Below, piece by piece: positions 61,256 to 64,000 of a stretch of DNA of 64,000 bases; positions within the stretch are counted from its first letter, which is position 1; the number at the start of each line of letters is the position of its first letter. The notes under the pieces were generated by a model that was given only the letters and a program-made list of their open reading frames with translations, had not been told where the DNA came from and made no database searches. The DNA comes from CAZRCG01 sp964598565 (GTDB taxonomy: Bacteria > Bdellovibrionota > UBA2394), in the NCBI GenBank assembly GCA_964598565.1, contig CAZRCG010000004.1:195239-259238 (forward strand), written 5' to 3'. The position numbers and the translations under genes were made by a program.

Positions 61256-62764
61256 ATGGCTCATAATCTAGATTGGTTTCAGTATGTTGATCTTCAGGCG
61301 CATGCCTACGATCCTAAAGCACTTCAGCAAAAAAGAGTAAAAATTGTTGCTACTATTGGCCCGGCTTCTGAATCGGAGCCTATTTTGAAAGCGATGATTC
61401 GAAATGGTATGGACGTCGCTCGTCTCAACTTTTCTCACGGTGATCAGGCCGATCATAAGCGTCGTATTGAGTTACTGCGCTCCGTTTCTAAGAAAGAAGG
61501 CAAGTTCTTAGGACTTCTGCAAGATATTCAGGGCCCTAAAATTCGAGTGGGCCGTTTTAAAAATAAAATGATTACCCTGAAAAAGGGACAACGCTATACC
61601 ATAACCACCGAACCTGTTTTGGGTGACGACGATCGTGTCTCTACCACACAGAAAAATCTTCACCTGGTGATTAAACCTGGCCACCGTATTTTGCTGGATG
61701 ACGGTCTTATCTTTTTAGTCGTTGAGTCGGTAAAAGGTCGAGCCATTCATACCAATGTCGTTTTTGGAGGTCCTTTAAAAGATTCGAAAGGTATGAATTT
61801 ACCCGACACGAAAGTACCCATTTCATGTCTCACTCCTAAAGATCTTGTCGATCTCGATTTTGGTCTCAAGAACCATGTAGATTTTGTGGCACTGAGCTTT
61901 GTGCAAAGCGGCGAAGATGTTGCCAAAGCGCGACGCTTGATTCATCGCGTGAAGAATCCTCCCGCCATTATTACCAAAGTAGAGAGTGCTCATGCGGTAC
62001 ACGATCTCGAAAATATTTTGAAAGTTTCTGATGGAATCATGGTGGCTCGTGGAGATCTCGGAGTGGAATGCCCCCTTGAACAGGTGCCCGCCCTCCAGAA
62101 AGAGATCATTCACGCAGCCAGACGAGCCGGCAAATTCGTAATCACGGCGACGCAAATGCTCGAAAGTATGACCTCAAAACCACGACCCACCCGAGCGGAA
62201 GCCTCCGATGTCGCCAACGCAGTTTTAGATGGCACCGATGCCGTCATGCTATCGGCCGAGACCGCCTCCGGAGACTTTCCCGTGGAAAGTATTAAAACCA
62301 TGAGCCGCATTATTCTAAAAACCGAGGATTACTTGCGCCAAGAGACGAGCTTAGGGCCAGCACTCCTGGCTCCCACGGAAACGGTGACCGAGGCTGTAAC
62401 TTCGGCGGCTCTTCAGGCCACTCGTTCGCTCGAGACCTCGGCGCTCGTTGCCTTCACTCACTCAGGGGCCACCGCGCAAGCGTTGGCACGATGGCGACCC
62501 AATATTCGACTTTTTGCGCTGACGCCTTTTGAACGAATCTGCCGCCGGCTCTCCGTCATTTGGGGCGTTGTACCAGCACTCACGCAAATTATGAAACATA
62601 CCGACGAAATGCCGGCACTTTCAAAGCGTGTGCTGACTCGACATAAATTATGGAAACCCCGAACTCATATCGTAATTCTGTCAGGAACCCCTGTCGCAAG
62701 GCCAGGATCTACCAATCTTCTGAAAGTGCATTATATTAAGCCGGCTTCGAAACTATCGAAGTAG
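61256..62764 (+). CDS. pyk: Pyruvate kinase
   Basis: 502 residues from the ATG at 61256; a GTG at 61238 adds six. Family motifs: RVKIVATIGPASESEPIL, MDVARLNFSHGDQADH, QDIQGPKIRVG, the active-site ITKVESAHAVHDLENIL and DGIMVARGDLGVECPLEQVPALQKEI, then TATQMLESM and NAVLDGTDAVMLSAETASG. It makes pyruvate and ATP from phosphoenolpyruvate and ADP. No clear ribosome site lies before either start. It lies four bases before psd. Confidence 0.96.
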   Translation: MAHNLDWFQYVDLQAHAYDPKALQQKRVKIVATIGPASESEPILKAMIRNGMDVARLNFSHGDQADHKRRIELLRSVSKKEGKFLGLLQDIQGPKIRVGRFKNKMITLKKGQRYTITTEPVLGDDDRVSTTQKNLHLVIKPGHRILLDDGLIFLVVESVKGRAIHTNVVFGGPLKDSKGMNLPDTKVPISCLTPKDLVDLDFGLKNHVDFVALSFVQSGEDVAKARRLIHRVKNPPAIITKVESAHAVHDLENILKVSDGIMVARGDLGVECPLEQVPALQKEIIHAARRAGKFVITATQMLESMTSKPRPTRAEASDVANAVLDGTDAVMLSAETASGDFPVESIKTMSRIILKTEDYLRQETSLGPALLAPTETVTEAVTSAALQATRSLETSALVAFTHSGATAQALARWRPNIRLFALTPFERICRRLSVIWGVVPALTQIMKHTDEMPALSKRVLTRHKLWKPRTHIVILSGTPVARPGSTNLLKVHYIKPASKLSK

Positions 62765-62768
62765 TATT

Positions 62769-63524
62769 ATGATTTGGATCTTTCGCTTTTTATCGGTCGG
62801 TTATAATCGCTTATTACAATGCCTGGTGGAGGGCCCGTGGGGTCCTTTCCACACACTTTCCATTTGGATTTTTCGCCGACTTTTTTCTGTTAAAGAACCG
62901 CGGGGCTCCGCTAAAAAGCTCTCTGATTTTTTCTTACGATCGACGACTATTTCGCTCGATAGCCACGATATTGTATCGCCAGCCGAGGGCCAGTTGCTGG
63001 AAGGTCCTGCGACACTCTTGAGTCAAACTTCGGTATCAATCAAAGGCTTAGATTATGCGTGGTCTTCACTCCCCGAGTTAGCCGGCCTTGATGTATCAAG
63101 CGCCTCATTTTGGAATATTTATCTAGCGCCGCACAATTATCACTGGGTGCACGCCCCTTCGGATGGCTCTCAACTCGAAGCTCGTTTCGAACCTGGTTAC
63201 TATTATCCTGTCAACGCTCTTGGCCGATGGCTGTCGCCGAAACTCTATGCCTACAATACGCGAATGAGTTTTCGATGGATGCATCCTGTCTTTGGTCGAT
63301 GTATCTTGTTATGCGTTGGAGCGATGGGTGTCTCTCGATTTGAATGCCCCAAGGGCGCTGGAGAACTTCGGCGTTGGCGCCCCTTGTGTTCACAAGTATC
63401 AAAAGGAGAGTCACTGCTAGGCTTTCGTTTAGGTTCTTCTGTTCTTCTAGTTCTGGAGAAAAATTATTCGGGAGATCTTAGTCGCCCCCTACCGCGCTCT
63501 GTGCGTGTCGGTGAATCGCTTTAG
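62769..63524 (+). CDS. psd: Phosphatidylserine decarboxylase
   Basis: 251 residues, without a long N-terminal membrane extension. The family core is WNIYLAPHNYHWVHAPSDG with the catalytic His, then GYYYPVNALGRWLSP, NTRMSFRWM, CVGAMGV and the self-cleavage region LGFRLGSSVLLVL, LGSS standing for the usual LGST, whose Ser becomes the pyruvoyl group. It makes phosphatidylethanolamine. It lies four bases after pyk and overlaps the convergent small gene by four bases. Confidence 0.85.
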   Translation: MIWIFRFLSVGYNRLLQCLVEGPWGPFHTLSIWIFRRLFSVKEPRGSAKKLSDFFLRSTTISLDSHDIVSPAEGQLLEGPATLLSQTSVSIKGLDYAWSSLPELAGLDVSSASFWNIYLAPHNYHWVHAPSDGSQLEARFEPGYYYPVNALGRWLSPKLYAYNTRMSFRWMHPVFGRCILLCVGAMGVSRFECPKGAGELRRWRPLCSQVSKGESLLGFRLGSSVLLVLEKNYSGDLSRPLPRSVRVGESL

Positions 63525-63802
63525 AACTTAAAGGTCAGTGAGATCGTATCTTGATTGACTCGAATGTGATTCAGAACTTCATCCGCGCCGGTAATCTGTG
63601 CCACTTTCATTCGTCGGCTCTCCAGAGCTTCACTCTCAAGAATGATCTCTTGTTTGCCATGAAACTTTTTGTTCAATTTTTTAGATACAAATTCCACTTG
63701 GTTTACAACGGACTTGATATCGGCAAGACCAACAGACGCCTCTGCTAATACAGGGACGATGAGGGATATACACAGTAGGCTTATTCTAAATAGACTCATC
63801 AT
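63521..63802 (-). CDS. Small exported protein of unknown function
   Basis: 93 residues from the ATG at 63802 (GGGAG site). A signal peptide (MMSLFRISLLCISLIVPVLAEAS) is followed by a 70-residue charged mature part (KLNKKFHGKQEI and SRRMKVAQ). It ends in LTFKF. No family is recognised. It overlaps psd by four bases at the 3' end. Confidence 0.6.
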   Translation of the reverse strand: MMSLFRISLLCISLIVPVLAEASVGLADIKSVVNQVEFVSKKLNKKFHGKQEIILESEALESRRMKVAQITGADEVLNHIRVNQDTISLTFKF

Positions 63803-64000
63803 TTTCAACTCCCGGGCCTTTCTTGGCCCACACAAGACTTAGGAGTTGCAATTTATGTGCCAGACCCAGAATGGCTTGAAACACATATCCAGGCTAATTC
63901 TGAGCTGAACCGCGACAAAATTGCCCATAGTAGCTATGCAAAGAGGGTACTTTCTTTAAAAAGTTGGAAATGTGGAAATCTGAGTCATTATGGGGCGTTG
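63803..64000. other. Right edge, no gene seen
   Basis: The last 198 bases hold no supported ORF. A gene may begin just outside the window. Confidence 0.5.

Noticed and set aside
1..64000. CRISPR array, rRNA operon, prophage or insertion sequence
   Set aside because: I saw no regularly spaced repeats, no rRNA segments, no transposase and no phage structural genes.

Overview
The window is dense, bacterial and of moderate GC by eye: about 55 protein genes, one tRNA, no rRNA, no CRISPR array and no recognisable insertion sequence. Several traits point to the Bdellovibrionota/Oligoflexia or former Deltaproteobacteria: an FHA-GGDEF diguanylate cyclase, a receiver/PATAN-like/J-domain/TPR fusion, a paired ArsA-like ATPase, many lipoproteins and secreted orphans, a short-form AMP nucleosidase and a MutL with the endonuclease motif. 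The lineage is an inference; no marker here settles it.

Region 1 (1-5.75 kb) holds the start of a PccB-type carboxyltransferase (minus), two exported proteins (minus), then a plus-strand unit of M3 oligopeptidase, biotin carboxylase and a separate biotin-carrier protein. The last two look like a PccA alpha subunit split into two overlapping genes. Region 2 (5.7-19 kb, minus) is a tight housekeeping chain, read rimI-pyrK-pyrD-nusA-infB-rbfA-truB-rpsO-pnp-xerD-scpA-scpB. It joins pyrimidine synthesis, transcription and translation factors, RNA decay and chromosome segregation by many 1-29 base overlaps; rimP is absent from its usual place before nusA.

Region 3 (19-28 kb, plus) is accessory: a possible broken HTH gene, a secreted orphan, a 477-base gap with two perfect inverted repeats, an exported protein with an EELGH helix, an M30-like lipoprotein protease, the FHA-GGDEF cyclase, then two hot-dog hydratases, a membrane hydrolase-like protein and two ArsA-like ATPases with complementary motif losses. 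Region 4 (28-35.7 kb, minus) has a radical SAM protein, a CoA-binding protein, tRNA-Pro(GGG) and the conserved infC-rpmI-rplT-pheS-pheT-ihfA unit, with an apparent AUU start for infC.

Region 5 (35.9-43.2 kb, plus) encodes surface and signalling functions: an SH3b plus beta-barrel protein, a 1077-residue beta-propeller-like exported protein, the receiver/J-domain/TPR membrane protein and a type IV prepilin-like protein overlapping it by 11 bases. Region 6 (43.2-52.3 kb, minus) carries LapA-like, HIT, SppA, RpsA, Cmk, AccA, a secreted orphan, an unusually short MiaA and MutL. Region 7 (52.4-64 kb) has an SDR/PlsC pair, an acyl-CoA synthetase, two exported orphans, AMP nucleosidase, a GT4 glycosyltransferase, pyruvate kinase, phosphatidylserine decarboxylase and a small exported protein.

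The best candidates for something undescribed are the hydratase/hydrolase/ArsA-pair cluster (24.65-27.92 kb) and the propeller/receiver-J-domain/prepilin cluster (37.2-43.2 kb).
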